Source of the DNA: Acidobacteriota bacterium
GTDB lineage: Bacteria > Acidobacteriota > Thermoanaerobaculia > Gp7-AA8
Length of the DNA: 51,966 nt
Direction: 5' to 3'
Assembly: GCA_025463165.1 (NCBI GenBank)
Contig: JAOBAU010000367.1
Location: forward strand, 1-51,966
This document shows positions 16,262-24,984 of the stretch, piece by piece (the stretch's first letter is position 1; each line of letters opens with the position of its first letter). The translations under genes were made by a program, and so were the position numbers. The notes under the pieces are model-generated. The model was not told the origin of the DNA. It worked only from the letters and a program-made list of their open reading frames with translations, and searched no databases.

Positions 16262-18661
16262 TCAGCTCGTCTCGACCACCAGCTCGTCGTAAACGAAACC
16301 ATCCGTCGGCACCGTCACCTCGAATTCATCGATGATCGGATAGACCGCTTCCGGTCGCAGCGGATCGGCAGGCGCGCCGGGCGTGCTGTCGACCGTGACC
16401 CATTCCGGCCCGTTGAAACCGAGCCGTTCCTGTGACTCGACGATCTCCTCGACACGGCTGAGGATCCCGCGCAGCGGATCGGCATTCGGGTCGTAACCGA
16501 TCGTTCCCTCGACATGCTCGGCGAGCCACGCCAGCGCGGCGCGCTCGCGAGTTCGCCGGATCGGCATACAGACACGAATCCACGGACTGTTGAGGAACTC
16601 GTTCCGGCGATCGTCGCCATCGAGCTGCATCAGCCAGCCGAGGGAACTGCCGAGCGGAGCAGGTTCCGATTCGGCAGTGATCTCGTACGCCTCGCGTCCG
16701 AGTCCCGTCGATACGCTCGTGTATCGCGGCTTCCACCACGACGGATGCAGATAGACGAACATCGCCTCGATGTCGAAATACCGATGGAACGATTCGATCT
16801 CGAGCGGCGTCGGTTGCGAAGGATCATCGCCGCGCGCGAAGAGTTGCGAGACGAGACGATTCATCACCTCGTAGCGTTCTTCCATCCGCAGATCGTTCGC
16901 CGGACGCCACTGGATTTTGCTGCGCGCCGTCACCAGCGCTTTCTGCTCTTCGAACTGCCGCGTCAGCGCCTCTTCGTTGAGCGCGATCACCGCGGCGCGC
17001 CGCTTCGCTTCCCACTCATCGAGCGCGGCGGGGCTCGGCTCCCACACGTACGTGTAATTCACCGTCACCGCCGAACTGTCGCCGGGTGCGATGGCGATCT
17101 TCACCGAAAACGTGTGCGTGGCCGCGTTCCAGAGCTGATCCCAGCTGAGGTGATTTCCCGCCGACGGCGCCTGATCGTCTTTGCCTCCGCCTTCGAGATC
17201 GGTAATCGAATCGATGCTCAGCGCCGCGACGACGCGATCGGCGCCCGTCTGCACGGTGACCGCCACGAAGAACATGTCGCGGCCGCCGTCGTACTCGAGC
17301 GTCGCGCTCGTCGAACCGGTATCGGTTCCTCCCTGCGGACGCGGCGGAACGCCCGGCGGCACGTCCGGAACTGCAATCGCTTCCGACTCGCGAAAATGCA
17401 CGAAGCGGCTGCGCGCGAGGCCGGTGCCGGGATCGCGCAGATACAACTGCCAGACGAGGCGCGGACCGAGATCCTGCACCTTCACGCGGATGCGGCGCAG
17501 CACGCGCCGAAGCCCGTAGCTCACCGGATGGCTCGACTCGTTTTTGATCACGCGGCGCGTGACGTTGGTCGTCGTCAACTCCTGCACGTCGCGCGTGCGA
17601 AGCGTGGCGGTCTTCGTGATCCGTTCCGATGCGCGCCGAGTGATTTCCTTGAGCCGTCGCGACGTGTCTTCGCGCGACCGCTGCGATGACGACGCGAGAT
17701 TCGCGCTCGCCGTCGCGCCGGCCTGCCAGACGCCGACCGAGCCGGAGACGTTCGCCGACATCGCCGCCGACGCGTCGCGCTGCATCATCGACGACACTTT
17801 GTCCGACACTTCGTCGACGTTCTTCTCTTCCGTCGCGCTCTCGCTGATGATCTCCGATCCCTGCTCCAGCACTTCCTCGTGGATCTGTTTGCGCACCGTC
17901 TCGTAGACGACTTCGAGCGTCTCCAGCGGCGCAACGGTGAAGGCCTGCTCGATCGGTCCGACTCCTTCGTCGACATTGAAGTAGAGCTGCCGGTAGTAGT
18001 GGCAGATACCGATCGGCGACAACGCTTCCTGAATCAGGAACGGAGGAAGGAAGTGATAGACGCCGCCGGCCACCTGGCTCAGGACGTCGCGCAGGTTCTT
18101 CTCGATGTCGTCGCGATTGAGTCGGACGGCGGACAGCATCGCGTTCAGCACTTCGCTGCGCGTCTCGTGAAAATCGAAGTCGACGGCGCCGCCGAGTTGT
18201 TGCTTGTTGACGGTCGTCGGGATCGGCGCGAATCCAGGACGCGCGGCCTTCCCCTCCTTCTGAATGTCGAGCGTGGAGGTCTGCGCGCGAATGCCGTACG
18301 GATAGAGGACTTCGTCGACCGTCACCGCGTCCTGAAACGATTTCGCCGACGACGACGCGAAGCGCTTCGCATCCAGCGGGCGGCCGGACGAATCGACGAA
18401 CGTCAGCGGCTGTTTGCCGAGCGTCTTGCGACCGCGAAGCGCCGTCAGCGGCTCGGCCCGCTGTCGCCGGGCGCTGAGCGCGTGCAGCGTGGAGATCGCT
18501 TTCGTCGTGTCGACGCCCTTTCCTCGCGCGAGCCGAGTGGCCATCGTGTCGGCGACGGTCGCCAGAGCGACGAACGATACCCAGCGGAAAATGATCGGTT
18601 CGTAACGCGCCACGGTCATCGTGGCGTATGCCTCGCGCACCAGAGAAAGTGTCGTCGGCAT
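16262..18661 (-). CDS. Large protein of unknown function (799 aa), first gene of operon
   Basis: The ATG at 18661 has GGAGG 7 bases upstream and a recurrent 31-bp motif at 18697-18727. Three parts can be seen. An N-terminal 250 residues include hydrophobic FRWVSFVALATVADTMATRL. A central region, Ser/Ala/Thr-rich and helical (about 290-370), contains ASANLASSSQRSREDTSRRL and RRASERITKTATLRTRDVQE. It leads into a beta domain (YGLRRVLRRIRVKVQDLG, RLVWQLYLRDPG), and the C-terminal third ends in VPTDGFVYDELVVE. There is no signal peptide and no recognised catalytic motif. A structural or scaffold role is possible. Two genes follow without gaps. Confidence 0.7.
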   Translation of the reverse strand: MPTTLSLVREAYATMTVARYEPIIFRWVSFVALATVADTMATRLARGKGVDTTKAISTLHALSARRQRAEPLTALRGRKTLGKQPLTFVDSSGRPLDAKRFASSSAKSFQDAVTVDEVLYPYGIRAQTSTLDIQKEGKAARPGFAPIPTTVNKQQLGGAVDFDFHETRSEVLNAMLSAVRLNRDDIEKNLRDVLSQVAGGVYHFLPPFLIQEALSPIGICHYYRQLYFNVDEGVGPIEQAFTVAPLETLEVVYETVRKQIHEEVLEQGSEIISESATEEKNVDEVSDKVSSMMQRDASAAMSANVSGSVGVWQAGATASANLASSSQRSREDTSRRLKEITRRASERITKTATLRTRDVQELTTTNVTRRVIKNESSHPVSYGLRRVLRRIRVKVQDLGPRLVWQLYLRDPGTGLARSRFVHFRESEAIAVPDVPPGVPPRPQGGTDTGSTSATLEYDGGRDMFFVAVTVQTGADRVVAALSIDSITDLEGGGKDDQAPSAGNHLSWDQLWNAATHTFSVKIAIAPGDSSAVTVNYTYVWEPSPAALDEWEAKRRAAVIALNEEALTRQFEEQKALVTARSKIQWRPANDLRMEERYEVMNRLVSQLFARGDDPSQPTPLEIESFHRYFDIEAMFVYLHPSWWKPRYTSVSTGLGREAYEITAESEPAPLGSSLGWLMQLDGDDRRNEFLNSPWIRVCMPIRRTRERAALAWLAEHVEGTIGYDPNADPLRGILSRVEEIVESQERLGFNGPEWVTVDSTPGAPADPLRPEAVYPIIDEFEVTVPTDGFVYDELVVETS

Positions 18662-18696
18662 TCGAAGCCTCCTCGCGCATTGATCTGCTGCAAACA

Positions 18697-18727
18697 AGGA
18701 GTGCCGGGAAAGATATAGATCCCTACC
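18697..18727 (-). promoter_or_regulatory. 31-bp recurrent motif upstream of the 799-aa gene (copy F)
   Basis: Reading on the minus strand: GGTAGGGA, 15 variable bases, then GGCACTCCT. The 3' edge is 35 bases before the ATG at 18661. Five other copies with 30-31 bp length lie at 31057, 32886, 34450, 38482 (minus) and 42303. The spacing fits -35 and -10 elements of an alternative sigma factor, but an RNA leader is also possible. Confidence 0.55.
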
Positions 18728-18735
18728 CGCTTCTT

Positions 18736-19452
18736 TTACGCCTTCCGCCGACGCGCTCCGCGACTCTTTCCGCCTTTGTTCTTTATCTCGCGCCGCCGCT
18801 TGCCGGCCTCATCCGAATCGAGCGTTTCCTGCTGCTGTGTGGCCGGGTTGTAGTAGCCGACGTAGCTTTTCGGCGCGATGCCGAACGCCCTGAGCGCAGT
18901 GCCGAGGAAGTTCGTGCGCGCGCCGGGAACAGGCGGCTCGAAGTACGCGGGCAGCAGAAAGTTCTGCAGCGCGACGCCGTTGATGTCGTACGTCTGCGAT
19001 GAAACGGCGTCACACATCTCGAACCAGAAGAAGACTTTCTTTCGCAGGTCGTCAGGCTTCGGTCCCTGCACGTAGTTGTTCGCCTGCGGATCGGCGATCA
19101 GTTCGAGGACCTCGTGAGACAGCGTGACCGACCACGGATCGCCCATCTTCTCGCTGATCTCGGAGTAGACGACGCCGTACGGAATGCCGCGATAGTTGCG
19201 GTCGTGGAATCCTTCCGGATTGCTCTTCGTCCGCGACGACGAAAGATAGACGACCGAATCGCCGCGCATCACCGCGGCCGCGGCATTCGCGCGCGGCTGT
19301 TCGAGCAGCGTTCCTTCCAGCCGCACCATCGCAGGCATCGACCAGTACGGCGCGAAGTCGAACTCGATCTGCTGATTGATGGCGCGAATGACCGTGAGAA
19401 GTTCCGCATCGGAGATCTCGCCGCGAGTCTGGTTGATGATGGAGATAAGCAT
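18736..19452 (-). CDS. Putative metallopeptidase-like protein (HEVLE motif)
   Basis: A 238-aa protein. The centre has WSVTLSHEVLELIADPQANN, an HExxE motif followed by Asp, with a later E-x-x-D stretch (FWFEMCDAVSSQTYDI). This resembles uncharacterised zinc-protease-like proteins in which HE and downstream acidic residues would hold a metal. The C-terminus (last 25 aa) is Lys/Arg-rich, KNKGGKSRGARRRKA, perhaps nucleic-acid or membrane binding. It has no signal peptide. It lies upstream of the 799-aa gene, same strand, 74 bases apart, but motif F in the gap suggests the downstream genes have their own promoter. Confidence 0.65.
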   Translation of the reverse strand: MLISIINQTRGEISDAELLTVIRAINQQIEFDFAPYWSMPAMVRLEGTLLEQPRANAAAAVMRGDSVVYLSSSRTKSNPEGFHDRNYRGIPYGVVYSEISEKMGDPWSVTLSHEVLELIADPQANNYVQGPKPDDLRKKVFFWFEMCDAVSSQTYDINGVALQNFLLPAYFEPPVPGARTNFLGTALRAFGIAPKSYVGYYNPATQQQETLDSDEAGKRRREIKNKGGKSRGARRRKA

Positions 19453-19518
19453 TCGCTTACTTTAACGTGGAACGAACGCCGCGGAATACGCGATGCGCCG
19501 CTGCTGTAAGGAGGCGCG

Positions 19519-19815
19519 ATGAGCGACCAGACACCAGCGACGATCCGCATCATCCTCGACGACGATGTCGCGCAGGGTGAGTACATCAACTTCGCGAACA
19601 TCATCCATTCGCCTTCCGAGTTCGTCATCGACCTCGGCCGCATGGTTCCCGGACGCACCGACGTGAAGGTCTACAGCCGCGTGATCATGTCGCCGCTGCA
19701 CGCGAAACAACTCCTTGAAGTGCTCGGACAAAACATCGGCATGTATGAGAGCAAGTTCGGTGAGATTCGCATCGACCCGACGGCCGCGTTCACGACCAAC
19801 GAGCCTTCGAACTAA
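19519..19815 (+). CDS. DUF3467 family protein
   Basis: A 98-aa protein matching the DUF3467 pattern: an early YINFANIIHSPSEFVIDLG strand pair, SRVIMSPLHAKQLLEVLGQNI, and the closing YESKFGEI. The family is widespread and uncharacterised. The ATG follows AAGGAGG. It ends 3 bases before trmFO, so the two are probably co-transcribed. Confidence 0.9.
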   Translation: MSDQTPATIRIILDDDVAQGEYINFANIIHSPSEFVIDLGRMVPGRTDVKVYSRVIMSPLHAKQLLEVLGQNIGMYESKFGEIRIDPTAAFTTNEPSN

Positions 19816-19818
19816 CGG

Positions 19819-21132
19819 ATGGCGCGCGTCAAGGTGATCGGCGCCGGCCTCGCCGGCTCTGAATGCGCGTTCGGACTGGCGCGCCGCGGACACACCGTCC
19901 AGCTCTTCGAGATGCGGCCCGCGAAATCGACCGCCGCGCACCAGACCTCGAACCTCGCGGAGCTCGTCTGCTCCAACTCGTTCCGCTCCTCGGCGCCGAC
20001 GAATGCAGTCGGACTGCTGAAGCGCGAGCTGTCGATGATGGATTCACTCGTGATGCGCTGCGGCGAGCTCGCACGCGTGCCGGCCGGCGATGCGTTCGCC
20101 GTCGATCGCGAGCGCTTTGCCGCAGAGGTGACGCGTGCGATTGCGAGCGAGCCGCGGATTACGCTGCATCGCGACGAAGTGCTGACACTCGAGCGCGACG
20201 ACTTCGATTTTCTCGTCGTCGCCACCGGCCCTCTCACCTCGCACCCTTTGTTCGAAGCGATCGATGAGTTCCTCGGCCGCGACGGTCTCTATTTCTACGA
20301 CGCCATCGCGCCGATCCTCGCCGCCGATTCGCTCGACCTGTCGAAGCTCTACTGGAAATCGCGCTACGGCAAAGGCTCCGGCACCGATTACCTGAACGCC
20401 GCGATGACGAAGGAACAGTACGAGACGTGGATCGCCGCGCTGCTCGCGGCGGAGCTCTACCCGCTGCACGATTTCGAGAACGCGGTGCACTTCGAAGGAT
20501 GTCTGCCGATCGAAGAGATCGCCAGTCGCGGCATCGACACGCTTCGCTACGGTCCGATGAAACCGGTCGGCCTCGAGCATCCGGTTACCGGCGAGCGGCC
20601 GCACGCCGTCGTCCAGCTGCGCAAAGAAGATCTGTCGGACGATTACTTCAACCTCGTCGGCTTCCAGACGAAGATGAAAGCGGGCGAGCAGAAACGAATC
20701 CTGCAGATGATTCCCGGCCTCGAGAACTGCGTCATCGCGCGCCACGGCTCGATGCATCGCAACACGTTCATCAACGGACCGAAACATCTGCGCGCGACGT
20801 TTCAGACAAAGAAGGATGAGCGCGTCTTCTTCGCCGGACAGATCACCGGCGTCGAAGGCTATGTCGAATCGTCCGCGGTCGGCCTGCTGACGGCGCGTTA
20901 CATCGACGAGCTCGCGCGCGACGGCGCGGCATCGCCGCTGCCGTTTCACACCGCGCTCGGCGCGCTGGGACGTCACGTCAGCGAATCGCATCCCGATCGC
21001 TACCAGCCGTCGAACGTGACGTGGGCAGTGATCGAAGACACGATCGGCCGCTGCAAAAAGATCGAGAAGCGCGAGCGCCAGGTTGCGAAGGCGCTGGCGA
21101 CGATCGAATCGCTGGCCGGCGCGATCGCGTAA
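19819..21132 (+). CDS. trmFO: Methylenetetrahydrofolate-tRNA-(uracil-5-)-methyltransferase
   Basis: TrmFO makes 5-methyluridine at position 54 of the tRNA T loop using methylene-THF and FAD. The 437-aa product is of normal length. It starts with the FAD dinucleotide motif VKVIGAGLAGSECAFGLARRG and continues with LFEMRP, AELVCSNSFRSS, the catalytic-region segment MKPVGLEHPVTGERPHAVVQLRK (in pieces) and FFAGQITGVEGYVESSAVGL. All are typical of the family. It follows DUF3467 with a 3-base gap. Confidence 0.97.
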   Translation: MARVKVIGAGLAGSECAFGLARRGHTVQLFEMRPAKSTAAHQTSNLAELVCSNSFRSSAPTNAVGLLKRELSMMDSLVMRCGELARVPAGDAFAVDRERFAAEVTRAIASEPRITLHRDEVLTLERDDFDFLVVATGPLTSHPLFEAIDEFLGRDGLYFYDAIAPILAADSLDLSKLYWKSRYGKGSGTDYLNAAMTKEQYETWIAALLAAELYPLHDFENAVHFEGCLPIEEIASRGIDTLRYGPMKPVGLEHPVTGERPHAVVQLRKEDLSDDYFNLVGFQTKMKAGEQKRILQMIPGLENCVIARHGSMHRNTFINGPKHLRATFQTKKDERVFFAGQITGVEGYVESSAVGLLTARYIDELARDGAASPLPFHTALGALGRHVSESHPDRYQPSNVTWAVIEDTIGRCKKIEKRERQVAKALATIESLAGAIA

Positions 21133-21200
21133 CGCGGCTGCGCCGCCGTACTTCCCCCTCTTTTCCTCACACGGCGAAAAAATAGCTTGCATCGTGATTA

Positions 21201-21224
21201 GGTGTTGTAGTTAACTACATCACC
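21201..21224. promoter_or_regulatory. 24-bp palindromic operator upstream of the GntR-ABC operon
   Basis: The core TGTAGTTAACTACA (21206-21219) is a perfect 14-bp palindrome. After one unpaired base on each side, GGTG and CACC extend it to 24 bp. It lies 28 bases before the gntR start and beside a TTGCAT (21187-21192) that could be a -35 box. A YtrA-type GntR repressor binding its own promoter is the natural reading. Confidence 0.75.
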
Positions 21225-21251
21225 AGATTCGAGACGAGCCCGGAACAACGA

Positions 21252-21629
21252 ATGGACCGTGAATGGAACGACAGCCAACCGATCTACCGCCAGCTTCGCG
21301 AACGTGTCGTCGCGCTGATCCTCGACGGTGTGCTCAACGAAGGCGATCCGTTGCCGTCCGTGCGCAACGTCGCGGCGGAGTATCGGCTGAACCCGATCAC
21401 GGTGCTGAAGGCGTATCAGCAGCTCGTGACCGAGCAACTCGTCGAGACGAAGCGCGGCCGAGGAATGTTCATCAATGCCGGCGCGCGGGAAGTGTTGCTG
21501 CAGGCGGAGCGAGAGAAGTTTCTCGCGGAACAGTGGCCGCGCGTTCACGCCACCATTCGCCGGCTCGGCCTGACTCCCGAAGAACTGCTGAAAGCGGCGT
21601 CACCAGGCAACACGGAAGAGGAGAGCTGA
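21252..21629 (+). CDS. GntR family transcriptional regulator (YtrA type)
   Basis: The 125-aa length and single winged helix fit the YtrA subfamily, which represses adjacent ABC transporter genes. QPIYRQLRERVVALILDG, GDPLPSVRNVAAEYRLNPITVLKAYQQL and TKRGRGMFI are the classic GntR N-terminal motifs. The short C-terminal helix lacks the larger effector domain of FadR/HutC types. It heads the operon with the ABC ATPase and permease and probably binds the palindrome at 21201-21224. Confidence 0.92.
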   Translation: MDREWNDSQPIYRQLRERVVALILDGVLNEGDPLPSVRNVAAEYRLNPITVLKAYQQLVTEQLVETKRGRGMFINAGAREVLLQAEREKFLAEQWPRVHATIRRLGLTPEELLKAASPGNTEEES

Positions 21630-21633
21630 AGCC

Positions 21634-22509
21634 ATGGCCTGTATAGAAGCACGCGGCCTCCGTAAGAGTTTCGGCGCCACCGTCGCGCTCGACGGCGTCG
21701 ATTTGCGCGTCGAAGAAGGCCGCATCGTCGGTCTGATCGGCCCGAACGGCGCCGGCAAAAGCACGGCGCTCAACGCCATCCTCGGGCTCACGCCCTATCA
21801 GGGAGAACTGAAAGTCCTCGGGCGCGACCCGTGGACGGAGCGCGATCAACTCCTGCGCGACGTCTCGTTCATCGCCGACGTCGCGGTATTGCCGCGCTGG
21901 ATCCGCGTTTCACAGCTGCTTGATTACGTCGCCGGAGTGCATCCGCGCTTCGATCGCGCAAAGGCGGAAGCGTTTCTCGCGAAGACCGCCATCAAGCGCC
22001 ACAGCAAAGTCAGGGAATTGTCGAAGGGGATGGTGACGCAGCTGCACCTCGCTCTTGTCATGGCCATTGACGCGAAGCTGCTGGTGCTCGATGAGCCGAC
22101 GCTCGGGCTCGACATTCTCTATCGCAAGCAATTTTACGACTCGCTGCTCAATGATTACTTCGATCGCAATCACACGATCATTGTGACGACGCATCAGGTC
22201 GAGGAGATTCAGGACGTCCTCACCGACTTCATGTTCATCAATCGCGGCCGCATCGTCCTCGACTGCAGCATGGAGGAATTCGAGTCGCGGTATGTCGAGG
22301 TGATGGTGCATCCCGACAATGTCGCGGCCGCGCGCGCATTACGACCGATTCACGAGCGTCAGGTATTCGGCCGCGGCATCATGCTGTTCGATGGCGTCGA
22401 CCGGCAACAGGTCGCGGCGCTCGGCGACGTACGCACGCCTGGGATCGCCGATCTCTTTGTCGCGGTGATGGGAAATGACGGCACGCGCGCGGAAGGAGCG
22501 GCGGCATGA
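21634..22509 (+). CDS. ABC transporter ATP-binding protein
   Basis: A 291-aa ABC ATPase. Walker A is GPNGAGKST, the signature is LSKGM (in place of LSGGQ), Walker B is LLVLDEPTLGLD, and the switch His lies in IIVTTHQVEE. The LSKGM variant is common in ATPases of GntR/YtrA-linked exporters. The C-terminal 70 residues form an extra domain. It is 4 bases from gntR and its stop overlaps the permease start (ATGA). The substrate is unknown; antimicrobial or lipid efflux is usual for the type. Confidence 0.93.
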   Translation: MACIEARGLRKSFGATVALDGVDLRVEEGRIVGLIGPNGAGKSTALNAILGLTPYQGELKVLGRDPWTERDQLLRDVSFIADVAVLPRWIRVSQLLDYVAGVHPRFDRAKAEAFLAKTAIKRHSKVRELSKGMVTQLHLALVMAIDAKLLVLDEPTLGLDILYRKQFYDSLLNDYFDRNHTIIVTTHQVEEIQDVLTDFMFINRGRIVLDCSMEEFESRYVEVMVHPDNVAAARALRPIHERQVFGRGIMLFDGVDRQQVAALGDVRTPGIADLFVAVMGNDGTRAEGAAA

Positions 22510-23408
22510 GCGACATGACCGAGTCGCCGCTCACTGCGCCGATGGAATCCGCGACGCGGCCGATGTACTGGTCGGTGCGGCGTGAATTGTGGGAGAACCG
22601 CTCGATTTATCTCGCGCCGCTGGCCGTCGCCGCCATTTTCATGTTCGGCTTCATGATCAGTACCATTTCGCTGCCGCACAGGATGCGCACCATCTCGAAA
22701 CTCGAGCCGGCGAAGCAGTGCGAAATGGTCGCGAAACCGTATGACGTCGCGGCGACGATGCTCATTCTGACCGCGTCGCTCGTCGGCTTTTTCTATTGCC
22801 TCGACGCGTTGCACGGTGAGCGTCGCGACCGCAGCATCCTCTTCTGGAAATCGCTGCCGGTTTCCGACCGCACGACCGTGCTCTCGAAAGCGAGCATTCC
22901 GCTCGTGATTTTGCCGCTGCTCACGCTCGCAATCGTCATCACGATGCAGATCATCATGCTGATGATGAGCACGACCGTGCTCATGAGCCAGCGTTCCGGC
23001 GTCGCCACTCTCTGGACAAATGTGAATTTGTTCTCCTCGATGCCGACGCTCATTTATGGGCTGATCGTCATTGCGGTCTGGCATGCACCGATTTACGCGT
23101 GGCTGCTGCTCATCTCGGCGTGGGCGAAACGCTCCGCAATTCTATGGGCGGTGCTGCCGATCTTCGGAATCGCGATGGTCGAGAAAATGGCCTTCAATAG
23201 CATGTATTTCATTCAGCTGGTGGCCTATCGCCTGTTCGGCGGATTCGCACAGGCCTTCGTCTTTCAGCCGAAGGGACACTTTCCGAGCGATCCCGAAATG
23301 ACGCCGTGGCGTTTCTTATGTACGCCGGGCCTCTGGCTCGGATTAATTGTCGCCGCCGCTTTGCTCGCCGCCACGATCCGGCTGCGCCGCAACCGCGAAC
23401 CGATTTAA
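22506..23408 (+). CDS. ABC-2 type transporter permease
   Basis: A 300-aa membrane protein with about six hydrophobic segments, among them LAPLAVAAIFMFGFMIS, AATMLILTASLVGFFYCLDAL, PLVILPLLTLAIVITMQIIM, LIYGLIVIAVWHAPIYAWLLL and GLIVAAALLAATI. LDALHGERRDRSILFWKSLPVSDRTTVLSK is the cytoplasmic coupling loop typical of ABC-2 permeases. It overlaps the ATPase gene and forms the transporter with it. Confidence 0.9.
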   Translation: MSDMTESPLTAPMESATRPMYWSVRRELWENRSIYLAPLAVAAIFMFGFMISTISLPHRMRTISKLEPAKQCEMVAKPYDVAATMLILTASLVGFFYCLDALHGERRDRSILFWKSLPVSDRTTVLSKASIPLVILPLLTLAIVITMQIIMLMMSTTVLMSQRSGVATLWTNVNLFSSMPTLIYGLIVIAVWHAPIYAWLLLISAWAKRSAILWAVLPIFGIAMVEKMAFNSMYFIQLVAYRLFGGFAQAFVFQPKGHFPSDPEMTPWRFLCTPGLWLGLIVAAALLAATIRLRRNREPI

Positions 23409-23436
23409 GTCGATTTAATTCATTGGAGAGATCGTC

Positions 23437-24174
23437 ATGAGCATAACCGCAGATCCATCGCCGCGATTCAAAGCAGGACTGGCCGGATTCTTCTGGCTGA
23501 TGACGATCATTACAGGCATATTCGCCTTCGTCGCTGCCAGCGGCCTGGTGGTATTCGGCGACGCTGCGACTACATCGGCAAATCTCCTGGCTCACGAGCC
23601 GCTCTTCCGTGGTGCGATTTCCGCCGATCTTATCGCGACCGTCTGCTATGTCGCAGCCACGATCTTCGTCTATGAATTACTCAAGGCGGTAAACGGTACC
23701 GTCTCCCTGCTCGCAGCGTTCTTCAGTCTCATCGGCTGCTCAATAGGTGCGTTCGGTGTCGTCTTGCGCATTGCGCCGCTTATCGTGCTGAGAAATTCGC
23801 AATACCTCGGTGTATTCACCGCGGAACAGCAGCATGCAATGGCGTACCTGTTTCTTCGGATTTACGGCCAGTCGTCGAGCGTCAGTTTCGTCTTCTTCGG
23901 ACTGCACTGTTTTCTAATCGGCTGTCTGATTCTCCGATCGACATTCCTGCCGCGATTTATTGGCGTGCTGATACTCATTGCCGGCGCGGGCTGGCTGACG
24001 CAGGGCTTTACGAATTTGTTGTCGCCCACGCTCGGTCGTTCGCTTTCTTCCCTGCTGATGCCTCTCGGAATTCTCGGTGAGGGATCTCTGACGTTATGGC
24101 TCCTGATCGCGGGCGTAAATATTCAACGCTGGCGCGATCAAAACTCTGACTTGACACACCTCTCGAGGGACTGA
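23437..24174 (+). CDS. DUF4386 family membrane protein
   Basis: A 245-aa integral membrane protein with about six helices (WLMTIITGIFAFVAASGLVV, LIATVCYVAATIFVYELLKAV, LIGVLILIAGAGWLTQGF and others). The N-terminal RFKAGLAGFFWLMTIITGIFA and the VFLRIY-like segment before the last helices fit DUF4386. No biochemical role is established. It lies 28 bases after the ABC permease and 2 bases before the next membrane gene, so it may be part of the same transcript. Confidence 0.85.
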   Translation: MSITADPSPRFKAGLAGFFWLMTIITGIFAFVAASGLVVFGDAATTSANLLAHEPLFRGAISADLIATVCYVAATIFVYELLKAVNGTVSLLAAFFSLIGCSIGAFGVVLRIAPLIVLRNSQYLGVFTAEQQHAMAYLFLRIYGQSSSVSFVFFGLHCFLIGCLILRSTFLPRFIGVLILIAGAGWLTQGFTNLLSPTLGRSLSSLLMPLGILGEGSLTLWLLIAGVNIQRWRDQNSDLTHLSRD

Positions 24175-24176
24175 CC

Positions 24177-24899
24177 ATGTCTGCATTCCACGCACTACTG
24201 ATTTTTCACATCTGCGGCGCAACGATCGGCGTGCTGTCCGGCGCATTTGCGATGGTTTTTCGCAAAGGCTCCGGCCGGCATGGCGCGGCCGGAACGGTAT
24301 TTGTCGTGGCGATGGTTTGCATGACGAGCAGCGCCATTTACATCGCTTCCTTCATCCACCCGATCGCGATCAACGTCGTCGCCGGTACGCTGACGTTGTA
24401 TCTCGTCGCGACCGGCTGGTGGGCGGCGAAACGTCCCGATGGCGGAACGAGCCTGTTCGATTTTGGCGCGCTGCTCGTCACACTGGGCAACGGGATGGGT
24501 GCGATCACGGTCGGCATCCGCGCCGCGCAACACAAGTTCGGCACAAGCGGCGTTCCGATCCCGATGTTTTTCGTATTCGGGACGGTCGCCCTGCTCTTCG
24601 CCGTCTCCGACTTCCGCATGCTGGTTCGCGGCGGCGTATTCGGCGCAAAACGAATCGCGCGACATCTGTGGCGGATGAGTTTCGCGCTGTTGATTACAAC
24701 GGCGTCGTTCTATCCCGGACAGGCGAAACTCTTCCCGAAATGGCTCCGCGCCACGAGCCTGCTGTACATCCCGCACGTACTCCTGATCGGAGCAATGATT
24801 TTCTGGCTGTATCGAGTGGGACGCCGCAAGCGCGTACAGAACAACAAGGTAATCGTGGTGAGGCAGGCCGATGCAGTGGCAGGTCGAATGGTCGCGTGA
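24177..24899 (+). CDS. DUF2306-like membrane protein
   Basis: A 240-aa protein with seven likely membrane helices. The opening HALLIFHICGATIGVLSGAFAMVFRKGSGRHGAAGTVFVVAMVCM, a conserved His/Gly-rich first pair of helices with RKG..HG, recalls the DUF2306/YvaZ-like families. LRATSLLYIPHVLLIGAMIFWL closes the membrane part. It begins 2 bases after the DUF4386 gene. No function is assigned. Confidence 0.75.
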   Translation: MSAFHALLIFHICGATIGVLSGAFAMVFRKGSGRHGAAGTVFVVAMVCMTSSAIYIASFIHPIAINVVAGTLTLYLVATGWWAAKRPDGGTSLFDFGALLVTLGNGMGAITVGIRAAQHKFGTSGVPIPMFFVFGTVALLFAVSDFRMLVRGGVFGAKRIARHLWRMSFALLITTASFYPGQAKLFPKWLRATSLLYIPHVLLIGAMIFWLYRVGRRKRVQNNKVIVVRQADAVAGRMVA

Positions 24900-24930
24900 G
24901 CGAGTGACGTTGGTGGAGACGCCGCGGGTC

Positions 24931-24968
24931 GAGAAAAAACGTCGGCGGCCGGGTCCCCGGCCGCCGAC
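24931..24968 (-). terminator. Rho-independent terminator for the 24985 gene
   Basis: A 13-bp perfect stem (GTCGGCGGCCGGG with CCCGGCCGCCGAC, 24941-24968). Read on the minus strand it is followed by GTTTTTTC. It sits 16 bases past the stop of the minus-strand gene and may also stop the plus-strand operon. Confidence 0.9.
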
Positions 24969-24984
24969 TCCGAATCAAAGATGA

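Noticed and set aside
16514-17689. 391-aa plus-strand open frame
   Set aside because: Antisense to the 799-aa gene, with shadow-type composition (Arg/His-rich).
17016-18680. 554-aa minus-strand frame overlapping the 799-aa gene
   Set aside because: Arg/Ser/Asp-rich shadow in another frame; the 799-aa frame has the good ribosome site and normal protein composition.
18736-19452. Classical HExxH zinc peptidase
   Set aside because: The motif is HEVLE, not HExxH, so only a tentative metallopeptidase-like label is given.
20044-21192. 382-aa minus-strand frame opposite trmFO
   Set aside because: TrmFO is certain on the plus strand; this frame is a high-GC shadow.
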